Below, one piece after another: positions 29,871-35,652 of a DNA stretch of 35,652 bases. Each line of letters opens with the position of its first letter. The stretch's first letter is position 1. The notes below the pieces were generated by a model. The model saw only the letters and a program-made list of their open reading frames with translations, was not told where the DNA came from and did no database searches. A program made the position numbers and the translations under genes. The DNA is taken from contig CACOIM010000010.1 of NCBI GenBank assembly GCA_902627325.1, positions 1-35,652 on the forward strand, in the 5' to 3' direction. The DNA comes from an uncultured Prochlorococcus sp. (GTDB lineage: Bacteria; Cyanobacteriota; Cyanobacteriia; PCC-6307; Cyanobiaceae).

Positions 29871-30053
29871 TTATAAATAAGTTTTGCTTGAAGAATTACT
29901 ATTCTGGTAACTATTTGTATAGTTATCTTTCCAAATTAAAGGAGAATCAATAACTTTCCTTTCTGGAGATTTTACAGAAAAAATTAGTCCAAAAATAAAA
30001 AAAATAGTTACTAATATTATAATAATTACATTTTTATCAGATATATTATTCAT
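29871..30053 (-). CDS. Single-helix hypothetical membrane protein, 60 aa
   Basis: A 60-residue protein with one membrane helix (about residues 9-26, IIIILVTIFFIFGLIFSV) and a polar Ser/Asn-rich tail with IDSPLIWKDNYTNSY. It starts with ATG, 9 bp after the stop of the secreted two-Cys gene on the same strand, so the two are probably co-transcribed. No family is recognised. Confidence 0.6.
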   Translation of the reverse strand: MNNISDKNVIIIILVTIFFIFGLIFSVKSPERKVIDSPLIWKDNYTNSYQNSNSSSKTYL

Positions 30054-30062
30054 ATATTTAAA

Positions 30063-30464
30063 TTAGCCAGATAACTTTTTATTTGGTGTAGTTTTTTCAT
30101 TTATTTCTAAGAAATACTTCTTAAAGTAATTTATACCCTCTTTACCTGAAAGTCCAAAAGACCATCCGCATTTATTTATAACTTTAATAGATATTTGATT
30201 TGCTAAATCATCTTTTAATATAAACTTTTTTTGAGGATTTATAGAAAAAGCAACAATATTTTCAGTTTCAATAATTGCAGATCGCATTGCTTGATCTTTA
30301 GAAAAACCACTTTCAATTCCTTTACAGTATTTATTGGAAAAGTTATTTGAAATTCTATTCCTTAGAGCAATTGCGCTTGGATTTGTAGCCGTAGATGAAA
30401 ATCCAGGAATTGGATAAATCACCATAATACTAAGACTTATTAAACTAATTAAAATTTTGATCAA
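30063..30464 (-). CDS. Secreted two-Cys hypothetical protein, 133 aa (family A)
   Basis: The signal peptide is MIKILISLISLSIMVIYPIP with cleavage probably after GFSS or FSSTA. The mature domain has two Cys 51 residues apart, SNKYCKGIESGFSKDQAMRS and VINKCGWSFGLSGKEG. The YC-K-x-I-x-x-G-x-S-x-x-x-A pattern and spacing resemble the products at 4562 and 20072, so these are probably members of one secreted family. It is likely periplasmic or lumenal. The ATG start and full signal peptide support it. The 60-aa membrane gene follows. Confidence 0.72.
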   Translation of the reverse strand: MIKILISLISLSIMVIYPIPGFSSTATNPSAIALRNRISNNFSNKYCKGIESGFSKDQAMRSAIIETENIVAFSINPQKKFILKDDLANQISIKVINKCGWSFGLSGKEGINYFKKYFLEINEKTTPNKKLSG

Positions 30465-30618
30465 TTTAAATAATATGCAATAAATTAATAATAAATTAAA
30501 AAAATTAAATATTGAGACAAAATATTTTCAAATGATTTAAATATTTAAATTTCAATTTATTAAAAATATCCTAATTTTTCAACTCTTTAAGCCATAGTAT
30601 TAAAAAATCTTCTACGAA

Positions 30619-30840
30619 ATGTATAATCTCTTTTCAACTTTATTATTTTTTCCCGATTGGTCTAACGGTTTTCCATCTGATTTCCTAATACTTCATTTTT
30701 TTGTAGGTGCTATTTTCATACCTTTTCTTATGATTAGCAGAAGAGCCAGAGCTTTTGATAAAAAAAATCCTGAAGCATATTTAAGTGGTTATAAAGATTT
30801 CAATAAATCAACATACCTTGGATATGAAGAAGTAAATTAA
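30619..30840 (+). CDS. Small membrane protein, 73 aa
   Basis: A 73-residue protein, MYNLFSTLLFFPDWSNGFPS followed by a helix (DFLILHFFVGAIFIPFLMIS), then RRARAFDKKNPEAYLSGYKD and a C-terminal TYLGYEEVN. The RRARAFDKK positive patch right after the helix fixes the topology. Its compact, aromatic-rich sequence looks conserved but I cannot name the family. It is followed 26 bp later by another single-helix gene on the same strand. Confidence 0.7.
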   Translation: MYNLFSTLLFFPDWSNGFPSDFLILHFFVGAIFIPFLMISRRARAFDKKNPEAYLSGYKDFNKSTYLGYEEVN

Positions 30841-30866
30841 TTAATTCTATTTTTTGTAAGAATCAT

Positions 30867-31079
30867 ATGAAAGAGAATGTAGATCTCACAATTTTTAGCC
30901 CAACTGCACCTTTAGGAATATTTATAATAATTTGTGGCCTAATATTTAGTACTATCGTTTTCTATATAATTTATGCAGTAAGTACTGATAAGGAATCTCT
31001 AGAAGATAAGAAAATTAGAAACAAAAAGGACATAATTCAAAAGGAAAAGATTAAGCGCTTATTTCCTAAGAAAAAATAG
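30867..31079 (+). CDS. Single-helix membrane protein with basic tail, 70 aa
   Basis: A 70-residue protein, MKENVDLTIFSPTAPLGIFI with a helix running to residue ~38 (IIICGLIFSTIVFYIIYAVS), then a charged tail rich in Lys (EDKKIRNKKDIIQKEKIKRL). It is the second gene of a probable pair with the 73-aa protein. The family is unknown. It is followed by 240 bp of non-coding DNA holding only a weak 20-codon frame (31258-31320). Confidence 0.65.
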   Translation: MKENVDLTIFSPTAPLGIFIIICGLIFSTIVFYIIYAVSTDKESLEDKKIRNKKDIIQKEKIKRLFPKKK

Positions 31080-31306
31080 CATTTATAATTTTTATTTTTG
31101 AAAGATATTTATTTGAATTTGACACAACCAAATCAATTGGATCAAAAAACATTTTTTCAACTTCAGTAAAACTAAACATACTTAAAAACATATAATATCA
31201 AGGTAAATTTTATATTGTGAGAGAAAATAAACTTTTAGTAAAGAAAGATAGTTATAAATGATAAAAAAAAATTTATTATTTAAACTTTTATTAACACATC
31301 TGAATC

Positions 31307-31312
31307 AGGAGG
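31307..31312 (+). promoter_or_regulatory. Strong Shine-Dalgarno (AGGAGG) fixing a TTG start
   Basis: AGGAGG lies 10 nt before the TTG at 31323 and is one of very few full Shine-Dalgarno sequences in the window. It supports TTG as the real start of the 167-aa gene. Confidence 0.6.
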
Positions 31313-31322
31313 ACAATTAACT

Positions 31323-31826
31323 TTGATAAGAAGAAATTTATATTTGATTCTTGCTAGTGGAGAAATTAATGGAATAGGTTTTTGGCTAATTGATACTACT
31401 TCTAATGAATTTCCCATGATAGAAAATAAAGATTTGCTTGAATGTCACAGAAAGGAATTAATAGGCGAGGAATCTGCAAGCGATATTCTATTTGCGATAA
31501 ATTTTAATTTTAATAATTTAATAAATGATTTACAAAAAGATGGATTTAATATTAATAAACCCCCTAAAGGAATATCTTTTAATCTACCGTTGGATGTTAT
31601 AGAAGATATTTTTGACTTTTGGATAGATACATATAAAAATAAAAATTTATGGCAAACGGCGATTGGGTTATTAAAAATAAAAAAAAGAGTCTCTTTAACC
31701 AGCATTATAAAAAGTAAAGCAATTAAAAATCATGTAAAAGAATTAGCAAACATCATTGAGAAACTTCATTCTTATAGACCTATTACTCGAGAAAAATATG
31801 AAAATAAAGATCCAATGTGGAAATAA
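31323..31826 (+). CDS. Hypothetical soluble protein, 167 aa
   Basis: A TTG-started protein preceded by AGGAGG. It opens IRRNLYLILASGEINGIGFW, LIDTTSNEFPMIENKDLL, continues through a helical region (SDILFAINFNFNNLINDLQK) and ends SYRPITREKYENKDPMWK. There is no signal peptide, membrane helix or recognised motif. It is larger and more evenly composed than the neighbouring orphans and looks like a folded enzyme- or scaffold-like domain. The family is not recognised. The next gene on the strand starts 75 bp later. Confidence 0.72.
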   Translation: MIRRNLYLILASGEINGIGFWLIDTTSNEFPMIENKDLLECHRKELIGEESASDILFAINFNFNNLINDLQKDGFNINKPPKGISFNLPLDVIEDIFDFWIDTYKNKNLWQTAIGLLKIKKRVSLTSIIKSKAIKNHVKELANIIEKLHSYRPITREKYENKDPMWK

Positions 31827-31901
31827 TTATTATTAAAGTATTAGTGAATATAAGATAAGCGATAATTTGTAAGGTCTATAATAAATAATATTTAAATAAA
31901 A

Positions 31902-32081
31902 ATGAGTAAACAGTTTTCTTTCAGCGAAGATGAAATGAACGGAATAGTTGAAGATACATATAAAAATATAATTATTGAATGTAAAAATTTGATTAGTGAA
32001 ACAAAATGTCCAAATGAGCAGATTATTGCTTTATTAAGTTTAGTAGCATCAACCTTTACCCCAACTCTTTCTGAAGAATAA
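31902..32081 (+). CDS. Small soluble hypothetical protein, 59 aa
   Basis: An ATG frame, MSKQFSFSEDEMNGIVEDTY, KNIIIECKNLISETKCPNEQ and IIALLSLVASTFTPTLSEE, is an all-helical acidic protein with two Cys eleven residues apart. There is no membrane segment. It is downstream of the 167-aa gene and upstream of rpsU on the same strand, with ~270 bp before rpsU. The function is unknown. Confidence 0.65.
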   Translation: MSKQFSFSEDEMNGIVEDTYKNIIIECKNLISETKCPNEQIIALLSLVASTFTPTLSEE

Positions 32082-32327
32082 ATAAAAATAACTTAAAACT
32101 ATATAAAGTAATTTAAATTATTATTTTGCGAATATTTTAAATGGTTAGCATTACCATATGATTAAAATTCTTATATATTAAATTTGAATATTGCTTCAAA
32201 AAATTTAATTATGAAAAAATTTGAAGGAAAGTAAAGGAAAGATATTTAAATTCTCTTTTAAATAAAAAATAAATAAATTTTCAAAGATAATAAACAAGAA
32301 TAAAGCCTTATTTGGCATGTTAAGTGT

Positions 32328-32333
32328 TATAAT
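32328..32333 (+). promoter_or_regulatory. -10 box TATAAT upstream of rpsU
   Basis: TATAAT lies 21 bp before the rpsU TTG, implying a very short leader. A small inverted repeat (AATGAT/ATCATT, 32331-32347) overlaps it and could act as an operator or leader hairpin. Confidence 0.4.
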
Positions 32334-32354
32334 GATTTTTTATCATTTCTTATT

Positions 32355-32531
32355 TTGACACAAGTAACTGTAGGAGAAAATGAAGGAATTGAGTCTGCTT
32401 TAAGACGTTTTAAGAGACAAGTATCTAAAGCTGGTATATTTGCTGATCTAAAAAGGCTTAGACATCATGAAACACCAATAGAAAAATATAAAAGGAAACT
32501 ACAGCAAAGAAGAAAGGCAAGAAGAAGATAG
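32355..32531 (+). CDS. rpsU: Ribosomal protein S21
   Basis: A 58-residue protein of the S21 family: [40 protein letters not shown] and [18 protein letters not shown]21 sits on the 30S platform near the anti-Shine-Dalgarno end of 16S rRNA. The TTG start is fixed because the family begins with '[20 protein letters not shown]' and no ATG is near. There is no Shine-Dalgarno. It is transcribed alone, from a -10 box at 32328-32333; it is convergent with the helix-hairpin-helix gene. Confidence 0.97.
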   Translation: MTQVTVGENEGIESALRRFKRQVSKAGIFADLKRLRHHETPIEKYKRKLQQRRKARRR

Positions 32532-32687
32532 AGCTCTTTGAATTTGAACTAAGAAAAAAAGACTTTAAATAATTTCGAATTTAAACTGTATTACATAAAT
32601 AAATTTTTAAATAATTTAATTAAAAAGTTTCAAAATGATGTATTTAAAAATTTTTAAAGTTTATTTAAAATCTATTTTTTTTCTTAA

Positions 32688-33035
32688 TTAAGATTTGTAA
32701 TCCTTCAACTTTTTTACTAGATTTATACCCACCCCAGGAACTGCTAAAAGCTCTTCATCTTTTGCAGAAAGAATATCCTTCGTAGATTTAAATCCAGCTT
32801 CATAAAATGCTTTAGCACTTTTCGCTCCAACCCCTGGGATTGATGTAAAACTCTCAAGTAAGAGTTTAACTTCTTGTTTCTTTCCCTTAACAGGCTTTGC
32901 TGCTTTTGCTGTTTTTGAGGATTTTGTTGTTTTAGAGGTTTTTGTTGTTTTTGAAACTTTCTTTGGCTTAGAAGTCTTTGAAATTGATTTTTTACCAAAG
33001 ATAGATTTTAATTTATTTAAGATTTTGGAAAACAT
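32688..33035 (-). CDS. Helix-hairpin-helix DNA-binding protein with Lys-rich N-terminal tail
   Basis: A 115-residue protein in three parts. Residues 1-16 (MFSKILNKLKSIFGKK) form a basic amphipathic helix. Residues 17-55 are a Lys/Thr/Ser/Ala-rich low-complexity tail of repeated SKT/TTK units, like a histone H1 or eukaryote-style Lys tail. Residues 60-112 hold a tandem helix-hairpin-helix with two PGVG turns (SIPGVGAKSAKAFYEAGF, LAVPGVGINLVKKLKD), a DNA-backbone-binding fold. It is likely a nucleoid-associated or repair accessory protein; that is inferred from its composition. It starts with ATG. A frame on the same strand at 32744-32998 is an artefact of the Lys-rich repeat. Confidence 0.82.
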   Translation of the reverse strand: MFSKILNKLKSIFGKKSISKTSKPKKVSKTTKTSKTTKSSKTAKAAKPVKGKKQEVKLLLESFTSIPGVGAKSAKAFYEAGFKSTKDILSAKDEELLAVPGVGINLVKKLKDYKS

Positions 33036-33442
33036 TTAATCAATTAAGTAATTAATAAAATTAAAATTTATTAGAAAACTAATAATTAGTAATTCAAGTG
33101 AAATTAGATTTTATATATTCACAATCTTATAAAGACACATTTTTAAATGTTATGCAAGTTAATAATCCTAATAAGAGTGAAATTATCATTTTTATTTATT
33201 GATTTTGATAATTAATAATTATTGATCACATGATTATTGAGGCATTTATTTTATTCAAATAATATGGCAAGAACAAATGAAGAATTTTTGTTTATTCAAG
33301 TTTAAAAAGTTATCTCTTTTTTAATCCACTGGTAATAAATTATTAAGTCTCTATACAAATATTTATATTTGTGGTTAATGATTCTAAAAATTTTAAGTAT
33401 ATTTATAATTTTCTTAGCTTGAATAATAAACATTTAATTTTA
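33036..33442. other. 407-bp gap without a gene
   Basis: Very AT-rich, with only a 13-codon ATG frame (33264-33305) inside it. It must contain the divergent promoters of the helix-hairpin-helix gene and the P-loop kinase gene. No strong hairpin or repeat was recognised. Confidence 0.4.
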
Positions 33443-34048
33443 ATGAAAATAATTATCATTACAGGTCCTTCTGGGAGTGGAAAAACAAGTCTTGCAAAAA
33501 AACTTATGGCTAAATTAGAAAATTGTCATGTCATCAGTACAGATGATTTTTATAGAACTGGCAAAATAAGTAATTTACTTTCTAAGTTTCTGGAATCATA
33601 TTTTGATAAACAAATTAGTCATAATGATAAATTATTAAAAAAAACTATAAATAACATCCTAATAAATAAAGAGGTAAATTATTCATACAAATATGATTTC
33701 ATAAAAAAAAGAACAGAAATTATTTATATGAAGTCAACTAATATTAATAACCTAATAATCGAAGGAATATTCACTTTGGAATTACTTAAATTTATATCAA
33801 CTTATGATTATCTATTGATCAGATTAAAACTCAATAAAGATATTTGTATGAAAAGAATTTATGAAAGAGATCATAATGAAAGAGGTAAAAGCAAAAAAAA
33901 GTCAATAGAGGAATTTAAAAAAGCATGGGATATTTATAAGAAAAAGGAAAAATCTTATCAAAATAATGGTCTTGGTAAAGAATTAATCTTTAAAAAAGAT
34001 CCTAATATAAATACTATTCTTCAGAATTTATCTAATAATATTCAATAA
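33443..34048 (+). CDS. Uridine kinase-like P-loop kinase
   Basis: A 201-residue protein starting MKIIIITGPSGSGKTSLAKK, a Walker A (GPSGSGKTS) followed by HVISTDDFYRTG, as in uridine kinase/phosphoribulokinase-like enzymes. Then comes a Walker B-type NNLIIEGIFTLELL and an Arg-containing lid (KRIYERDHNERGKSK). The substrate is not certain. I chose the ATG before the P-loop; a GTG at 33371 would add a 24-residue Asn/Lys-rich stretch. The 3' end overlaps the convergent FAD oxidoreductase gene by 17 bp. Confidence 0.85.
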   Translation: MKIIIITGPSGSGKTSLAKKLMAKLENCHVISTDDFYRTGKISNLLSKFLESYFDKQISHNDKLLKKTINNILINKEVNYSYKYDFIKKRTEIIYMKSTNINNLIIEGIFTLELLKFISTYDYLLIRLKLNKDICMKRIYERDHNERGKSKKKSIEEFKKAWDIYKKKEKSYQNNGLGKELIFKKDPNINTILQNLSNNIQ

Positions 34049-35189
34049 ACTTATTTGATAAATTTAAACCACTAAGTACAGCGCCTGCTGCAGAACCATA
34101 ACCCTCTAGTTGAATCCAATCTCCGCAAAAACCAATATTATACTCTTTGCATAGTTGAAGTCTTTCGGGGATCCCTTCACCAATAGGTTGTGAGGCTCTC
34201 CAATTCATCCTGGAAATATCACTTAATAAAAGATTTTTAAAAGTTATTTTATTTTTAATTAAAAAACTATTTAATTTATTTAAGACATACTGATATAAAA
34301 TTCTTTCATCTTCCATATCATACTTATTTTGTAAGAAATCAATATTTCTTGTATGAATAACTATTCCAAGACTTTTATCAAATTGTTTTTGTATTATTAT
34401 TCTTTCAAATCCAATATACTTTTGTAAGTTCTTATGAAAAATAAAATGAACAATTTCTTTATTAAAAATCCCCTCTAAATTATAATTTTTTTTTGTAAAT
34501 ATTAAAAAATTTATTCTTTTAATATATTCTTGTTTGTTAGTTTTATCAATAACTTCATCTATCTTAATATCATTTTTTTTAGCTATAGCCTCTCTTAACG
34601 GGACTTCTTTTACATTTAAAATATCTATAGATCTCTTATGTAATAAAAGATTACTAGAGCAAACTAAAAATCTTCCAGTAAACTCTTTATTTTTATTTGA
34701 TGTAATGTTCCATAATTCCGATTTAAAATTTAATTTAATAATCAAAGTTTGAAAATAAAAATCAATTTTATTCTCTGCATTGTAAAGATTAAAAAGATTC
34801 TCTACTAGTTTACTCATATTACTAGTCGAGGTATAAACATCGCCAGAATAAAAATAATTGTCATTTACATTTGAAAATTTATAATTTTCATCTAAATTAA
34901 AGAATGAATTGTCTAAACTCCTTATAAAGTTTTTATCTAAAAGTTCTTTAATAAAATTATCTAATAAAGAATTTTTCAGAGAATTTTCTACATTAATAAT
35001 GGGACAGCCATGATTTAAAGCCAATTTCCTATCCTCATTGGGATATCTAGTACTGCATCTGCCTCCTAACCCTCTTCCTGCTTCAATAACAGCTATCGTT
35101 CCCTTAAAACCTTGTTTCAATATATTGGATATAAAGGCAGAGGATGATATGCCTCCACCAATAACAACTAAATCATAAATATTTTGCAT
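34032..35189 (-). CDS. FAD-dependent oxidoreductase (renalase/amine-oxidase-like)
   Basis: A 385-residue flavoprotein. FAD-binding parts: LVVIGGGISSSAFISNI at residues 7-23, EAGRGLGGRCSTRYPNEDRK, NHGCPI, and a C-terminal YNIGFCGDWIQLEGYGSAAG followed by AVLSGLNLSNKF, the 'GD' end of the FAD fold. These resemble renalase-like NAD(P)/FAD amine oxidases rather than phytoene desaturases. The substrate is unknown. It starts with ATG. It is downstream of the MTHFR-like gene on the same strand (18-bp gap), so the two probably form one transcript. Confidence 0.88.
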   Translation of the reverse strand: MQNIYDLVVIGGGISSSAFISNILKQGFKGTIAVIEAGRGLGGRCSTRYPNEDRKLALNHGCPIINVENSLKNSLLDNFIKELLDKNFIRSLDNSFFNLDENYKFSNVNDNYFYSGDVYTSTSNMSKLVENLFNLYNAENKIDFYFQTLIIKLNFKSELWNITSNKNKEFTGRFLVCSSNLLLHKRSIDILNVKEVPLREAIAKKNDIKIDEVIDKTNKQEYIKRINFLIFTKKNYNLEGIFNKEIVHFIFHKNLQKYIGFERIIIQKQFDKSLGIVIHTRNIDFLQNKYDMEDERILYQYVLNKLNSFLIKNKITFKNLLLSDISRMNWRASQPIGEGIPERLQLCKEYNIGFCGDWIQLEGYGSAAGAVLSGLNLSNKFIEYY

Positions 35190-35207
35190 AGTATATTAAA
35201 AAGATTT

Positions 35208-35652
35208 TCATAAATCAAAAAAGTTTTGAGCATTAGCAAATTGTTTTTCTGTAGATAATTCTGTCTCTACTAATGGAATAATATTATTTTTTAAATAAAA
35301 ATCTAATATATTTTTTGTAATTTTTTCTGATTCTTCTAAAGAATTTAAATATTTATTTGATAAGTAAACACCTTTCCATGGCCTAAATTTAAATCTTGCA
35401 AGAAACTGTTTAGAGGGAATAAAAAGACTCCCATATAAATGTATATCTTTGTCAATAGATTGTTTAGAGTTAACTATTATTTTATTTAGAAAATTTATTT
35501 CTTTGGAAAGTTGATTTATTTCAGAACCAGATTGCAACCAAATAGACTGAACAAAATAAGAATTTAATTTATCTATTAATCTACTTCTTTCAATTGTACA
35601 ATCGATATCATTAAAGGAATAAGGATTGAATGCTACTCCAAATTTAAATTTT
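35208..35652 (-). CDS. Methylenetetrahydrofolate reductase-like TIM-barrel protein (partial)
   Basis: The frame is open to the right edge, so the N-terminus is outside the window; a TTG at 35537 is internal. Visible segments, FGVAFNPYSFNDIDCTIERS, KLNSYFVQSIWLQSGSEINQ, LYGSLFIPSKQFLARFKFRP, WKGVYLSNKYLNSLEESEKI and NNIIPLVETEL, follow the C-terminal half of MTHFR/MetF barrels (adF..TQ..., PI, ...ARF...GV.ip..l...le). Canonical motifs are weak, so this may be a diverged MetF paralogue rather than the true enzyme. It is probably co-transcribed with the FAD oxidoreductase. Confidence 0.55.
   Translation of the reverse strand, partial: KFKFGVAFNPYSFNDIDCTIERSRLIDKLNSYFVQSIWLQSGSEINQLSKEINFLNKIIVNSKQSIDKDIHLYGSLFIPSKQFLARFKFRPWKGVYLSNKYLNSLEESEKITKNILDFYLKNNIIPLVETELSTEKQFANAQNFFDL

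Noticed and set aside
31258-31320. 20-codon ATG frame ending 2 bp before the TTG of the 167-aa gene
   Set aside because: It spans the AGGAGG that serves the downstream TTG and has no other support.
32744-32998. 84-codon frame on the minus strand, alternative phase of the HhH gene
   Set aside because: It is Gln-rich because it reads the Lys/Thr repeat out of phase; the HhH frame is the real one.
33371-33442. Upstream GTG extension of the P-loop kinase
   Set aside because: It adds 24 Asn/Lys/Phe-rich residues before the natural beginning of the P-loop strand; the ATG at 33443 is better.
1-35652. CRISPR arrays, tRNA/rRNA genes, insertion sequences, prophage genes
   Set aside because: I looked for spaced direct repeats, TTCGA-type tRNA arms, transposase motifs and phage structural genes and saw none; a dedicated RNA search could still find a divergent RNA.

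Overview
The window reads like the chromosome of a streamlined marine picocyanobacterium, most probably a high-light type Prochlorococcus. The DNA is very AT-rich. It is packed with small proteins of 30-130 residues, many with one membrane helix, and Shine-Dalgarno sequences are rare. Several proteins resemble oxygenic photosystem subunits (PsbN-like, Psb34-like and a PsbY/PsbF-like protein), and there is a plastid-lipid-associated (fibrillin) protein. This assignment is from memory of families and genome style, not from a search. No tRNA, rRNA, insertion sequence, prophage or CRISPR array was seen, and no gene stands out as recently acquired. The region looks like ordinary core/flexible chromosome.

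Layout. 1-2.5 kb: 3' part of an NAD-dependent epimerase/reductase, then the protein AMPylator SelO. 2.6-7.1 kb: small proteins, a DoxX-like membrane protein, a PsbN-like protein with a His-rich tail, and a half-size AbrB-type membrane protein. 7.3-8.6 kb: an Nramp-fold transporter lacking the canonical metal-binding motifs. 8.7-10.8 kb: small membrane proteins, a candidate ~50-nt sRNA (9691-9740) and a TM2 protein. 11.0-13.7 kb: a fibrillin protein, a Nif11-like peptide, a Psb34-like protein and a DUF1330 protein. 13.7-16.0 kb: the least dense part, with two gaps of about 660 and 770 bp around a PsbY/PsbF-like protein and a MAPEG protein. 16.0-19.8 kb: a hot-dog thioesterase operon, thylakoid-like small proteins, a free-standing IF2_N-type domain, a DUF2470 protein and tRNA-dihydrouridine synthase. 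20.0-23.7 kb: a secreted two-Cys protein, a TatA-like protein with a repeat-bearing tail, glutathione peroxidase and PurT. 24.2-29.3 kb: aminopeptidase N, a DUF1499 protein, a degenerate metallo-beta-lactamase-fold protein and a shortened TauE/SafE permease. 29.4-32.5 kb: an HNH nuclease, small proteins and ribosomal protein S21. 32.7-35.6 kb: a Lys-rich helix-hairpin-helix protein, a uridine-kinase-like P-loop protein, an FAD oxidoreductase and part of an MTHFR-like protein that runs off the right edge.

No single operon dominates. The recurring themes are photosystem-associated small proteins, oxidative-stress and membrane proteins (glutathione peroxidase, MAPEG, fibrillin, DoxX), and housekeeping (purT, pepN, dus, rpsU). 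The most unusual items are the PsbY/PsbF-like protein with Asn at the haem-ligand position, the orphan promoter-terminator unit at 9.7 kb, a three-member family of secreted two-Cys proteins, and the Lys-tailed helix-hairpin-helix protein.
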